A stretch of 64,000 nucleotides of DNA from Anisus vortex (Eukaryota; Mollusca; Gastropoda; Planorbidae): the NCBI GenBank assembly GCA_949126835.1, contig OX421500.1:26687731-26751730 (forward strand). Direction: 5' to 3'. A model generated the notes under the pieces. The model searched no databases. It saw only the letters and a list, made by a program, of their open reading frames with translations, and was not told the DNA's origin. Each line of letters opens with the position of its first letter. Positions within the stretch are counted from its first letter, which is position 1. Both the position numbers and the translations under genes were made by a program. Positions 45,201-55,019 of the stretch are shown in pieces.

Positions 45201-48200
45201 CCTTCTTTGCCCATACGTGAATGTGACCACCCCCAGACGCATCAGTCTGATACCACTGCTGAGGCAACACAGTCATGTGATCCTAAAGCTGAATGTCCGT
45301 CAGCTGAGGAAAGCGGCAACATTGGTTGTACTTCATCCAAGCCAACAGATGCCAGTGTGGAGGTCGCGAGCATTAAAGTCAAGTCTCCGTCCGTCACTTG
45401 CAACAGGTTAAGGTCTAAATATAAATCAAAGGTAAATCTCAGGAGCTTGCTACAAGTCTACTTAACCACACTAAAAACTTTACATGGAAAAGTGTTATCT
45501 TTTTTGTTTGTTTTATTAACCGTATAGCGGGTATAGCCATATGTCAATAGTTGGTCAGTTTGATGAAAATAAAAATATGAATGTTGTTTTATTTTTGCAG
45601 AAAAAATGGAAATTTCTAGAGAAAAGAAAAGAATTCTTCTGGGATGCAATGGATGAAATCAAGGTATTATAAGTTCTGTTGTAATCAGAACAAAGTATAA
45701 GTAATGTGTTAGAATTAAATGAAAAATGTATTCTTCTGAGAATTTGAGTTATGGCATCTATGTTAATACATTTTCTCATGTTCTTTTCTAAACAATTTGG
45801 ATAAAAAGATAATCAGAATTCATTCATACAAGTTAGGAAAGTTTGGATACACATTAAATTTATAAGTATGGGATCGTTTGTGAATTTCACAGTGTGCTAG
45901 AAAATTGTATCTATTACAATCCAACAATAGTCATGCATTATTGAAGGGGTGAAACAGGTCTTGACATTTTCACAGACATGTTTTGTATTTAATTTTTCAC
46001 AGAACATTTCTAGTGACTTGCTCAATACATCAAGCGACTCTGCACCCTCAAAAGCTCAGGCTATGGAAGTGGAAACAAAGATACAATCTTTGGGTACCTC
46101 CGAGGCATCAGAAGTTCAGGCCAATGTGTTTGAAACACAGATAAAATCTTTGAGAACATCCGAGGCATCAGAAATTCAGGCCAATGAGTTTGAAACACAG
46201 ATACAATCTACGGGTCAGTCTATTCAACTGACAGAGAAAACATTGAGTGCTCCTGAGGACTGGAATTTCCAGACAAGAAACCTACCGAGGAAAGATGACA
46301 AGTCAGACTTGTGGACCAACCATTTGGATACTAAACCAACAGTAACACATGCACCGCTAAGTTATGCCAATGTTGTGAAAATGGCCAAATGTAGTAGTAA
46401 GTCTTATACATTTCAAGATTCATTATGAAATATTTGCATAACACATCAGAGATTTCCCACAATTGTCTGTTACTGTATAGTGACTTTTGATGTTCCTAAG
46501 TAGTCACTAATCAACATCAACATATGATGACTGCGATAAACCTAATTATTAAAAGCATAAATTAAGGTCAAATGTAACTGAAAGTCTGTTGAAACAGCAT
46601 TACCTGTACCCTTATTTAAAAGAAATATACCCATTGAAACATCAAGTAGAAGAAATAATTGAACAAAAAATGGAGCCAAACTTTTGAGGCCACATATTAT
46701 AAAAATAATTCCGAGGTTTTAGTGATTATTCCAATTTACTTTCTGAATAAAGAGTGTGAAAAAATATAATTTCTTTACCTTCAAAAATGTTAAACTGACA
46801 GACATAATACAACTTTAAACTTTAGCTTTTAAACTGGTTATTTTTTATATATCTTTATCTCATGTTTAGAAACTACAACATTATAAAACAATTTATTAGA
46901 TAGCCTACAACCTATTTATTCACAGCTAGAAATATTTGATTGCCAGTTTGTTGAGTGAATAATTTCTTCCTCTACAGATTTTAAAGAAAACACTACAGAG
47001 AGTCCTGAATGTATAGAACTAGTTTCCTGTAACGAAAAACATGTTGATGTAGGAGATTGTAGCAAACAATGTGGGGAAAAAGAAGTTGACACGGGTCATA
47101 CTGCTTACCTAAAAGACAATACAGCAACAAGCGATAATACACTGGAGACTAAACTAGGCTACAGCGAGTTCTTTTTGCATACGGAGCCAGTTATCAACCA
47201 ACCGATGCCTGCAATCCACGGGCAGAATGTCATTACAGATATCAGGGAACGTGATAACAGCGGTACAAGCAGCTATGATTGTAGAGGCAGCATTCGCTCA
47301 TTTAGAGAGGCAAGCAGACATGATTGCGGTGTCCAGTGGAGTAAATCTGCGGCATTGAAGAGAGTGGCCAGGCTGATCAGAAGACGGGCCCGCCTACTGG
47401 TGGACAATCAATTCCACGGGAAAAGGGAGAAGCAGCTTGAAGAGCCCGCACCAGACGAGGCAGTAAACAATGATGAGCAAGACCAACCCCAGACGTCCAC
47501 ACAGCTCAGCCCATTGGCCAGAATTCACAGAGGGAATAACAGTCCAACAGCATGGATGGGATCCAATTTTTTCTTGAAACCTGTAGGAAATGAGGACCTT
47601 CCCTGCAGTTCCTGCTTACCTGATACAAGCCATTTTGTTGAAAAAGTGGTGAGTTTGTTTTTTCTACATTGATGTTTAAATGTGTTTCTAGTAAGCTAGA
47701 AGGTTAATGCAAGGAGAATAAACCGAAGTGTATGTGATAGTCTATGTGTGTGTAGTATTGTTATGCCATTCCCTGTATGTAATAGTCTATGTCTGTGTAA
47801 ACTTGTTATGCCATTCCCTGTATGTAACTGTCTATGTGTGTGTAGTCTTGTTATGCCATTCCCTGTATGTAATAGTCTTTGTGTGTGAAGTCTTACTATG
47901 TCATTTCCTGTATGTAATAGTCTATGTGTGTGTAGTCTTGTTATGCCATTGCCTGTATGTAATAGTCTATGTGTGTGTAGTCTTGTTATGACATTCCCTG
48001 TATGTAATAGTCTATGTGTGTGTAGTCTTGTTATGCCATTCCCTGTATGTAATAGTCTATGTGTGTGTAGTCTTGTTATGCCATTCCCTGTATGTAATAG
48101 TCTATGTGTGTGTAGTCTTACCATGACATTCCGTGTATATTCTCCTTGCAGAAGTGCTGCTCTATAGACTTGCAAGTGTTCAGGGAACAGCTCCTGGAAG

Positions 48201-51200
48201 TTTGGAACACTTCCTTTATAAACCACTTTGTTCAGCGCTTAGTGTGGTGCCCTTGGCTCAACTCCTCATAAAACGGTAAACATATAACTTGAGTTATCTC
48301 CCTATGGAACACTTGAAAGTCTAGGCAATGCCTTTTTTATCTAGGCTTAGTAGAATCTTGAAATATTTTGTTATTATTTTCTCTTTCAGCCTGTTAGTCC
48401 ATTTAAAGCCACGCCCATTCAATCTAAAGCTATCAGAATACACCCACAAAGAAAAAATGTATCACAAGACGTACCTTCAAGACTTGCTTTGTATAGAAGA
48501 AAAGGTAGTTATTGTAATTGAATCAACTGTTAATGGCTCATCCACAATGTTATATTTAATTTCCATGAGATTGTTTAATGCCAATAGACTCAGGTCCTGT
48601 TGTTTGAAAGGTCCTGTTGTTTGAAAGGTCCTGTTGTTTGAAAAGTCCTGTTGTTTGGAAGGTCTTGTTGTTTGATGAATATGGCAGGATCTAGAAAATA
48701 CAGCAAAATGTATACACCCTGTGGATATATAATTTTCATTGATATATGTTGGCATGATAAGTATTTATTGGATTTTTGTTCAAAGTATCAAGAACTGAAT
48801 ATTATTTTAATTTGTTGTACAACCGCTTTGGATTGTTTTCAGTTGATGTGGTTCATGTGTCTGCAGTCATGTGTCTGCAGTCATGTGTCTGCAGTCATTT
48901 GTTTGGTTTTCGGTTGATATGGTTCATGTGTCTGCAGTCATTTGTTTGGTTTTCAGTTGATGTGGTTCATGTGTCTGCAGTCATTTGTTTGGTTTTTATT
49001 CTAGGCCACATGGTAAAAACCCTAAGAACTCAGGCAGAAATAGTTGCTTTAAAATCCCAGCTGAAAGATAACTATATGGAAATTGAATCATTACATCACC
49101 AACTCAATGTGTTGAAAGCACTGTTATATGTAAGTAGTGTTATATGTAAATAATGTTTTATGTAACACTATTATATGTGAGTACTGTTATATGTAAGTAC
49201 TGTTATATGTAGCACTGTTATATGTAAGTAATGTTATATGTATCACTGTTTTATGTAAGTAATGTAATATGTAGCACTGTTATATGTTAGTAATGTTATA
49301 TGAAGCACTGTTATATGTAGCACTGTTATATGTAAGTAGTGTTATATGTAAATAATGTTTTATTTAACACTCTTATATGTAAGTACTGTTATATGTAAGT
49401 AATGTTGTATGTAGCACTGTTATATGTAAGTAATGTTATATGTTGCACTGTTATATGTAAGTAATGTAATATGTAAGTAGTGTTATATGTAAATAATGTT
49501 TTATGTAACACTATTATATGTAAGTACTGTTATATGTAAGTAATGTTATATGTAGGTAATGTTATATGTAGGTAATGTTATATGTAAGTAATGTTATTTG
49601 TAGCACTGTTATATGTAAGTACGTTATATGCAGGTATTGTTATATGTAAGTAATGTTATATGTAGCACTGTTATATGTAAGTAATGTAATATGTAGCACT
49701 GTTATATGTAAGTTACGTTACGTGTAGCACTGTTATTTGTAAGTATTTTTATATATAAGTATAACAATTATTAAACTACGTGTAATTGCATTTATAATCT
49801 ACTTAGTCTACGTGTTCTACATAAGATAACTCTGTATGTCTTGAATTCAAAAGTTGTATTTTATAAATTATCTCCCACGTCTTAAGTGTATTTAAATCAT
49901 CTACAAACGAAACGGACATCCCTGTTAGATCAAGTCTGTCTATAGGGATAGTAAAGCTGTGATGGCCAGTTTTCATAGCCACATTATAAATGAGATTGTG
50001 TCTCCAACACAATGCTCAGCCACCTCCAATCCCCCAAAACTATGCCCTTAGAATATCCTTTTCACCTGGATTCTAACCCAAGACCTTCACAATAGTGAGA
50101 TCATGCCCTGCCCACTTGACCACCATGAGATTCCCTAGTAATGTTAGCAATATGCCAAGAAAATATAATTTAATATAATCACAGGACATGAAATTGTAGA
50201 ATCACATGTCAGTATTGTGTTCTCCATGTCAGTATAGTGTTCTCCATGTCAGTATTGTGTTTTCCATATTAGTATAGTGTTATCCCCTGTTGTATAGAAC
50301 AAAGGTCAAGCAAGAGAGAACAGTGTGAAGCCAGTAGAGAAAGCTGAAGATGACTACACGGACAAGCCGCCACCAAGGAAAAAAATGAGGCTCTCTGATG
50401 ATAAAGTAAGAGTTGTTTAAACATTAATGTTATCGAACACTCATGAGATATATTAAATATTAGATATATTAATGTTATCGAACACTCATGAGATATATTA
50501 GATATTATTAGATATATTAATGTTATCGAACACTCATGAGATATATTAGATATTATTAGATATATTAATGTTATCGAACACTCATGAGATATATTAGATA
50601 TTATTAGATATATTAATGTTATCGAACACTCATGAGATATATTAGATATTATTAGATATATTAATGTTATCGAACACTCATGAGATATATTAGATATTAT
50701 TAGATATATTAATGCTATCGAACACTCATAAGATATATTGGATATTATTAGATATATTAATGTTATTGAACACTCATGAGATACATTAGATATTATTAGA
50801 TATATTAATGTTATCGAACAATCATGAGATATATTAGACAGACATATTCCTGTTTTTTTTTTGTCATATAAAGAGTCACATCATAACTACATAATATAAA
50901 AAAAATAAAAATGTTTTTCTTTTATTTCATAAAATGATTATTAAGCCTACACTTTCAATGGGTACTATGTTACCAGAAACGGATTGGATTGATATTTTAC
51001 ATGCCATTTTTGCAAAGCATATTTTCTGTCAAATACATGTAGAGTATTAAAGTTTTTGAAGGATGAGCTTAAAGATTAGAATATAAATATTATGCAAGTA
51101 TTCTTCAAGGCAGTGGGGATAACTTGTTTTTCTTTTTTCAAAAAGTGACTTAAGCACCTTTAGAAAATGGACTATTTGAATATGGTTACATTTTGTCACA

Positions 51201-52672
51201 AGTGATCATATGTACACAGTAAATAGAGTCTACATTAAAAAAAATTATAAAAAAGAAAATTAAAAAAAAATGTGTTTGAACATTTTTACAGAATTTTTAA
51301 AAAAATCAACATTAGCGAAATGGAGTGTTGCGTCAGACCCTGGTCTTAGTCACATAAGCCTACAATTATTGTATTAGAAAAATGTTACAAATAAAACAAG
51401 AACATAAATTATGTGTTCAGGTGCATCTTGATACATTTCACAATAGTGGTTGATTTTATCTTTTTACAGGACTGTATGTTGTGGAGTCCTGATTTCAATA
51501 AACTTGATTTTGCGCCAGAAACAAAGAAAGGCTGTTCTAAAGGCTGTTCTAATGGATGTTCTAATGGCTGTTCTAATGGCTGTTCTAATGTTCCTGTAAA
51601 GGATAGTGTAAATGGCATGACGTTTAAACCTTTTTCCTTCCAGTCTTCAGCTTCACTACACAGTGAGCCTAACGAATGTCTGCAGAGATCTTTTTGGAAT
51701 GAAGAGAAGGTAAATAGTGCAGCTGTGCTGAGTGAGGCTCCAAGCTCCGACGTGTACAGGCACATAACACCTTGTTGCAAGCAGGTATCTTACCTGGACA
51801 CCAGCGGCCATGTACCTCACTACAATTGTAAGACCAATGCCTTGTGCCCAGGTGGAATCTACTGCCAGTCGTCGCAGGTAGATAGCATCTTAACCCATTG
51901 CCACGAGCCGCCGTACTGTTGGTCTGCCTGCACCCAGACGGACAGCCCCGCTTCCAAAGCAGGCCATTGTTGTCCCGCGCTGAGCAACACCCCTAAGCCG
52001 AAGAGAGACAATGCTAGTGATCTAAGTCACGGTTTTAGTCTTTCTTTACTGGCCAAGTACGCCGCCTGCCAACCCAGTAACCCGGCCAATATTTTCCAGT
52101 GTAAAGACTTCCCGCACGGAGAAACCACGACAGCTGATGTTGGGAATTCCCTGACTTACAAAGGAACAAGGTTCGATGCGACCAGGAATGAAACTTCAAG
52201 ACCTGCCAACGCAAACTGTTTGGACACCTCACATTTCCAGTCCTGCTTTATGAGGGGACTGGTCCACGGAGAAACGATGAAACAAGCCAACAACGATGGG
52301 AAGGAAAGCAAGCTTTCTGATTGGCTTAGACGTAAAGACCTTGTAGACAGGAAGAGACAAGAGTCGGAAAATTGTAATGTAGATGTGGACAAGCTGTTCT
52401 CCTCCACCGTGTTGGACCGCAGTTACGCAGCTGCTGGTGTTGATGACCCAGATCACTCGTACCTCTGGAATCCCTCCTTTAAAACCAACCCTCTGTCCAA
52501 TAAGTCCAATCTTTCAGTGAAGTACATGCCAACCAAGAGACTTGTACTCAAGGCCAATGAACTGTCAGAATGTGAAAGGGACATTCAATGGGAAACTAAC
52601 TCCTCTCTAAACGCTAATCATTATAGAAGGCTTATCGAAGCATTTGAGGCCAAGAAGGGAGCTAATCAGTAA
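39207..52672 (+). CDS. SKICH-domain protein gene, 12 joined coding exons, about 1,558 residues
   Basis: Exons by GT-AG and phase: 39207-39254, 40484-40708, 41444-41579, 43198-44474, 45120-45431, 45601-45663, 46003-46396, 46978-47648, 48390-48504, 49005-49129, 50298-50405, 51470-52672. Coding length is 4,677 nt with phases agreeing at every junction. Residues 18-118 are a SKICH domain: D-W-I-G-I-F at 47-52, an I-Y-W-A-P strand, then Y-Q-F-V-Y-V and G-A-S-P-S-F. This membrane/partner-binding fold occurs in TAX1BP1, NDP52 and CALCOCO1. The middle is low-complexity, Ser/Lys/Glu-rich. Residues 1084-1122 form a short coiled coil, and P-P-P-R-K-K-M-R in exon 11 could be a nuclear localisation signal. 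Family members are usually 450-800 residues with long coiled coils, so this is about twice the usual size. Start: the ATG at 39207 is first in its exon, but the frame stays open upstream to the acceptor at 39171. Whether it acts in autophagy or transcription is not shown. Confidence 0.8.
40484..40708 (+). CDS. SKICH gene exon 2 (most of the SKICH domain)
   Basis: The acceptor is ACATTCTCAG, and the donor is CAG|GTTTAT, weak at +3 to +6. It encodes residues 17-91 including D-W-I-G-I-F. The weak donor invites read-through: the frame stays open for 47 more codons into the intron and runs into a SINE. Confidence 0.85.
40811..41064 (-). mobile_element. SINE family A in intron 2 (minus)
   Basis: Well preserved copy antisense to the gene. 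GATTCGAACCCAGGACC (about 41010-41026) is the inverted B box, and GCCACGGCATACTAG, AGCACAATGCCCAG and AGAACTGGGTAAACTCAGG are body boxes. Confidence 0.88.
41444..41579 (+). CDS. SKICH gene exon 3 (end of the SKICH domain)
   Basis: Acceptor CTATTACCAG, donor CAG|GTAATG. It encodes residues 92-136, with Y-Q-F-V-Y-V and G-A-S-P-S-F-T-I closing the domain, and ends in phase 1. That fits exon 4 starting with AT to make the split Asp codon. Confidence 0.82.
41779..42047 (-). mobile_element. SINE family A in intron 3 (minus), with internal TTAGGG-type repeats
   Basis: Same boxes as the other copies (TGTGGCCAGGGCGTGCTAG, GCGCAATGCCCAGCTGCC, CCAGGATTAGAACCCAGG). In the middle, at 41937-41957, TAACCC is repeated three times, matching the reverse of the metazoan telomere repeat. 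This is absent from sister copies. Confidence 0.85.
42055..42430 (+). repeat. 74-bp minisatellite in intron 3, five copies
   Basis: The unit starts TGAGCTTTTATAGTTACAAT and includes GTTTGGCCTTCTAG and CATTAACTGTTGTATCAA, with a 74-bp period. It begins at the tRNA-head end of the SINE. Confidence 0.95.
42735..43197 (+). repeat. 46-bp minisatellite carrying the exon 4 splice acceptor
   Basis: About ten units of 46 bp (CAGTAGTATATTAAGTATAA then CTTACAGTGGCTGTGTTCTC then TAGACA). The last unit ends TTCTCTAGACACAG exactly at the exon 4 boundary (43197/43198), so every unit carries the same acceptor-like end. Some units carry ACTCTAGACACAG or TCTAGATACAG variants. Confidence 0.95.
43198..44474 (+). 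CDS. SKICH gene exon 4 (large low-complexity exon)
   Basis: Encodes residues 137-562. The acceptor CTCTAGACACAG is the last unit of a 46-bp minisatellite; the donor is GAG|GTCAGT. The content is Ser/Glu/Lys-rich with basic runs (K-V-K-R-R-K-K near 43805-43830 and A-K-K-K-R-R near 44411-44430). There are diverged repeats of an S-P-x-x-x-K pattern between about 43990 and 44190, and a D-I-V-V-L stretch near residues 167-171. No folded domain that I recognise; probably disordered. Confidence 0.8.
44845..45020 (+). mobile_element. tRNA-derived SINE (family B) with a LINE-like 3' tail, intron 4
   Basis: The head is AGCCGGCTGGTCCAGCAGTT (A-box like) and GCGGGTTCTATCCCTGCC (degenerate B box, 44907-44924). 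The end, ATCTTCTATCTAGAAGGAAC followed by GTCTGTAAACTTATAAGG, resembles the 3' terminus of the CR1-like LINE at 16784-16825, as expected for a SINE mobilised by that LINE. Confidence 0.7.
45120..45431 (+). CDS. SKICH gene exon 5
   Basis: Acceptor CCAATAACAG (an alternative AG lies 3 bp downstream), donor AAG|GTAAAT, phase 0 at both ends, residues 563-666. Acidic, Ser/Thr/Cys-containing, with no recognised domain. Confidence 0.72.
45601..45663 (+). CDS. SKICH gene exon 6 (63 nt)
   Basis: Acceptor TTATTTTTGCAG (strong), donor AAG|GTATTA, 21 codons. It encodes an amphipathic, charged and aromatic helix ([11 protein letters not shown]). Phase 0 on both sides, so it could be skipped without a frameshift. 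Confidence 0.7.
46003..46396 (+). CDS. SKICH gene exon 7 with a 20-residue coding repeat
   Basis: Acceptor TTTTTCACAG, donor GTAAGT at 46397, residues 688-819 (split). It contains a 60-bp in-frame tandem (about 46075-46215) of the form E-T-Q-I-x-S-L-x-T-S-E-A-S-E, about 2.5 units, so minisatellite growth has also entered the coding sequence. Confidence 0.75.
46978..47648 (+). CDS. SKICH gene exon 8
   Basis: Acceptor TTCCTCTACAG, donor GTG|GTGAGT, residues 819-1042. The C-terminal half has a basic Arg-rich stretch ([13 protein letters not shown] near 47360-47400), probably helical. No named domain. Confidence 0.75.
47716..48140 (+). repeat. about 45-bp minisatellite in intron 8
   Basis: The unit TATGCCATTCCCTGTATGTA then ATAGTCTATGTGTGTGTAGTCTTGT repeats about nine times and stops 12 bp before a strong acceptor at 48151. 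The minus-strand 176-codon Leu/His/Arg repeat frame is an artefact. Confidence 0.95.
48152..48241 (+). CDS. possible alternative exon, 3' boundary uncertain
   Basis: A strong acceptor (TATTCTCCTTGCAG) is followed by an open stretch. In the phase set by exon 8 the frame reaches a stop at 48269, so a phase-0 donor must lie earlier (for example TTA|GTGTGG at 48242, weak). The better donor at 48276 (GTAAAC) fits only a different frame. Exons 8 and 9 join in phase without it. It may be a poison or alternative exon, or a decoy acceptor. Confidence 0.35.
48590..48675 (+). repeat. 16/17-bp minisatellite in intron 9
   Basis: GGTCCTGTTGTTTGAAA repeats about five times. Confidence 0.9.
48838..49000 (+). 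repeat. short tandem with acceptor-like units before exon 10
   Basis: TTGATGTGGTTCATGTGTCT then GCAGTCATTTGTTTGGTTTTCAG recurs about three times, with TCATGTGTCTGCAG triplicated at the start. Each unit offers CAG sites in T-rich context. The used acceptor, TTTTTATTCTAG, follows the last unit. Confidence 0.88.
49005..49129 (+). CDS. SKICH gene exon 10 (coiled coil)
   Basis: Acceptor TTTTTATTCTAG, donor TAT|GTAAGT. Residues 1081-1122 show heptad hydrophobics (L, I, L, L, I, L, L) in a charged Gln-rich helix, the only clear coiled coil in the protein. Its last bases, GCACTGTTATAT, are amplified with the donor in the following intron. Confidence 0.78.
49118..49755 (+). repeat. donor-site minisatellite after exon 10
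   Basis: Begins within the last 12 bp of exon 10 and repeats GCACTGTTATATGTAAGTAA and TGTTATATGTA units with variable period for about 630 bp. ATATGTAAGTA, a near-perfect 5' splice site, occurs many times. Confidence 0.93.
49920..50133 (-). mobile_element. old SINE family A copy in intron 10 (minus)
   Basis: Diverged but collinear: TCATAGCCACATTATAAATG, AACACAATGCTCAGCC, GGATTCTAACCCAAGACC. Confidence 0.65.
50298..50405 (+). CDS. SKICH gene exon 11 (36 codons)
   Basis: Acceptor CTGTTGTATAG, donor AAA|GTAAGA, phase 0 both sides. It encodes an acidic then basic stretch with P-P-P-R-K-K-M-R, a possible nuclear localisation signal. Skippable in frame. Confidence 0.72.
50406..50850 (+). repeat. 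48-bp minisatellite starting at the exon 11 donor
   Basis: ATTAATGTTATCGAACACTC then ATGAGATATATTAGATATTATTAGATAT repeats about nine times, beginning some 17 bp after the GTAAGA donor. Confidence 0.95.
51470..52672 (+). CDS. SKICH gene terminal exon, Cys-rich
   Basis: The acceptor ATCTTTTTACAG opens a 400-codon frame to the TAA at 52670-52672. It contains a 12-bp coding tandem (51528-51590: G-C-S-K/N repeated five times). A Cys/His-rich stretch at about 51765-51985 holds over a dozen Cys, in no pattern I can match to a named zinc finger (the family's usual C-terminal zinc fingers are not evident). A helical C-terminus follows. Confidence 0.82.
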   Translation, partial: DCMLWSPDFNKLDFAPETKKGCSKGCSNGCSNGCSNGCSNVPVKDSVNGMTFKPFSFQSSASLHSEPNECLQRSFWNEEKVNSAAVLSEAPSSDVYRHITPCCKQVSYLDTSGHVPHYNCKTNALCPGGIYCQSSQVDSILTHCHEPPYCWSACTQTDSPASKAGHCCPALSNTPKPKRDNASDLSHGFSLSLLAKYAACQPSNPANIFQCKDFPHGETTTADVGNSLTYKGTRFDATRNETSRPANANCLDTSHFQSCFMRGLVHGETMKQANNDGKESKLSDWLRRKDLVDRKRQESENCNVDVDKLFSSTVLDRSYAAAGVDDPDHSYLWNPSFKTNPLSNKSNLSVKYMPTKRLVLKANELSECERDIQWETNSSLNANHYRRLIEAFEAKKGANQ

Positions 52673-52689
52673 GGGGGCTAATTTAAGTA

Positions 52690-53990
52690 ACCGTTTCACT
52701 TGAGGTAGCTCTTTATTGACCTACTTGGGTAGTTCTTCATTGACCTACTTTTATTTTAGGTAGCTCTTAATTGATCTACTTTTATCAAGGTAATTTTTAA
52801 TCGACCTACTTTTATCTTTGGGTAGCTATTCATTGACCTACTTTATTTTTAGGTGGCTGTTAATTTAAATATTTTAATCTTTAGGTAGTTCTTAATTGAT
52901 CTATGTTTACCTTTAGTTGATATTAATTCTTCTAATTTTTATTAGGTAGCTCTTAATTGATCTTTTTATTGTTAGTTAGCTCTTAATTGATCTTTTTATT
53001 GCTAGGTAGCTCTTTATTGCAATTTTTATTGTTAGGTAGCCCTTTATTGATCTTTTATTGTTAGGTAGCTCTTTATTGATCTTTTTATTGTTAGGTAGCT
53101 CTTTATTGATCTTTTTATTGTTAGATAGCACTTTATTGATCTTTTTATTGCTAGGTAGCTCTTTATTGCAATTTTTATTGTTAGGTAGCACTTTATTGAT
53201 CTTTTTATTGTTATGTAGCTCTTTATTGCAATTTTTATTGTTAGGTATCACATTATTGATCTTTTTATTGCTAGGTAGCTCTTTATTGCAATTTTTATTG
53301 TTAGGTAGCACTTTATTGATCTTTTTATTGCTAGGTAGCTCTTTATTGCAATTTTTATTGTTAGGTAGCACTTTATTGATCTTTTTATTGCTAGGTAGCT
53401 CTTTATTGCAATTTTTATTGTTAGGTAGCCCTTTATTGATCTTTTATTGTTAGGTAGCTCTTTATTGATCTTTTATTGTTAGGTAGCACTTTATTGATCT
53501 TTTTATTGTTAGGTAGCACTTTATTGATCTTTTTATTGTTAGGTAGCACTTTATTGATCTTTTTATTGCTAGGTAGCACTTTATTGATCTTTTTATTGCT
53601 AGGTAGCACTTTATTGATCTTTTTATTGCTAGGTAGCACTTTATTGATCTTTTTATTGTTAGATAGCACTTTATTGATCTTTTTATTGCTAGGTAGCTAC
53701 TTATTGATATTTTTATTGTTAGGTAGCACTTTATTGATCTTTTTATTGCCAGGTAGCTCTTTATTGATCTTTTTATTGCCAGGTAGCTCTTTATTGATCT
53801 TTTTATTGCTAGGTAGCCTTTTATTGATCTTTTTATTGTTGGGTAGCTCTTTCTTGATCTTTTAATTGTTAGGTAGCACTTTATTGATATTTTTATTGTT
53901 GGGTAGCTCTTTAATGATCTTTTTATTGTTGGGTAGCTCTTTATTGATCTTTTTATTGTTACTTAGTACTTTATTGATCTACTTTGATCT
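52690..53990 (+). repeat. 30-bp minisatellite in the 3' UTR / downstream of the SKICH gene
   Basis: From about 52950 the unit TTAGGTAGCACTTTATTGAT+CTTTTTATTG repeats every 30 bp with variants (GCTCT, GCAATTTTT). A degenerate version begins some 20 bp after the stop codon. About 40 units. The Leu/Ile-rich plus-strand and Asn/Lys-rich minus-strand open frames are artefacts. Confidence 0.95.
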
Positions 53991-54142
53991 CTAGGTAGCT
54001 GTTCTTTTATCTACCTTTTTTTTCAATAGTATCTGTTATTTAGAAATGTGTGTCTAGGTATTTGATTGCATAGCTGCAGGGGTTTAATGAATAGATAATC
54101 TCTTCTAGGGGTTTAGTACAAAGAAACATTTCTAGGGTTTTG

Positions 54143-54148
54143 AATAAA
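54143..54148 (+). terminator. candidate polyadenylation signal for the SKICH gene
   Basis: First AATAAA after the 30-bp array. Others follow near 54287 and 54522. Which is used cannot be seen from sequence. Confidence 0.3.
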
Positions 54149-54810
54149 CACATTTTAAGGGTTTTGTTTTCTAAGGGTTTAGTGAACCATCTCACTGGTC
54201 TAGCAATAGTAAACTGGTCAACATTTGGAGGGTATAGCTAATATAGACAATTGTGATATAGTGACTATTGACATCTGCCATGTAGTAAATAAAGATGTTT
54301 CAGGATACAATTTGTATAGACAATAAATTTGAAATGTAGACTAGATAATAGACTATTCATTTTTAAGACACAGTGAATAGACATATCGTTTTAGGATATA
54401 GTGATTATAGACAATTGAGACATAGTGAGTATAGACAATTATAAGATGACGTTTTTAATAGTACAGGTCTTGGACTAAATGAATAGAGACAGTTCTGAGA
54501 AACTAGTTCTAGGAAATAATGAATAAAGACATTTCTGGGATATAGTTATTAGAGGAAATGTAGTTATTAGAGATGTAGGATATAGTGAAAATAACGTGAG
54601 ATATAATGAACAGACAGAACCCTGGAATGTATTGAACATTGACACTTCTGGATTATAGTAAATAGAGACAGCTTTGGGATAAAGTTATAAGCCCTAAAAT
54701 TCTAAGATATAGTGGACAGACACAGGATAAAGTGACTATAGACCTCAGAATAAAGGTGTGGTCAGAAATTCTAAAAGACACATTATTTTGTTGGAGATTA
54801 TGTAATACTA

Positions 54811-55018
54811 AAGTTTATTTCTTGATCTAGTGTTAGGGGTATACTGGACTTTGTGTGTCACATAGTTTATTTCTTGATCTAGTTTTAGGGGTATACTGGA
54901 CTTTGTGTGTCACATAGTTTATTTCTTGATCTATTGTTAGGGGTATACTGGACTTTGTGTGTCACATAGTTTATTTCTTGATCTATTGTTAGGGGTATAC
55001 TGGACTTTGTGTGTCACT
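54811..55018 (+). repeat. about 52-bp tandem, four copies
   Basis: GTTTATTTCTTGATCTAGTG then TTAGGGGTATACTGGACTTT then GTGTGTCACATA, repeated four times. Confidence 0.93.
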
Positions 55019-55019
55019 A

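Noticed and set aside
48240..48504. Alternative reading of exons 48152-48275 and 48390-48504 in a second shared frame
   Set aside because: That frame is open through both exons, but it fails to join exon 8 upstream and hits a stop at the start of exon 10 downstream, while phase 0 joins all neighbours.
53058..53865. Leu-rich membrane ORFs downstream of the SKICH gene
   Set aside because: 30-bp minisatellite translated; no start context or independent composition.
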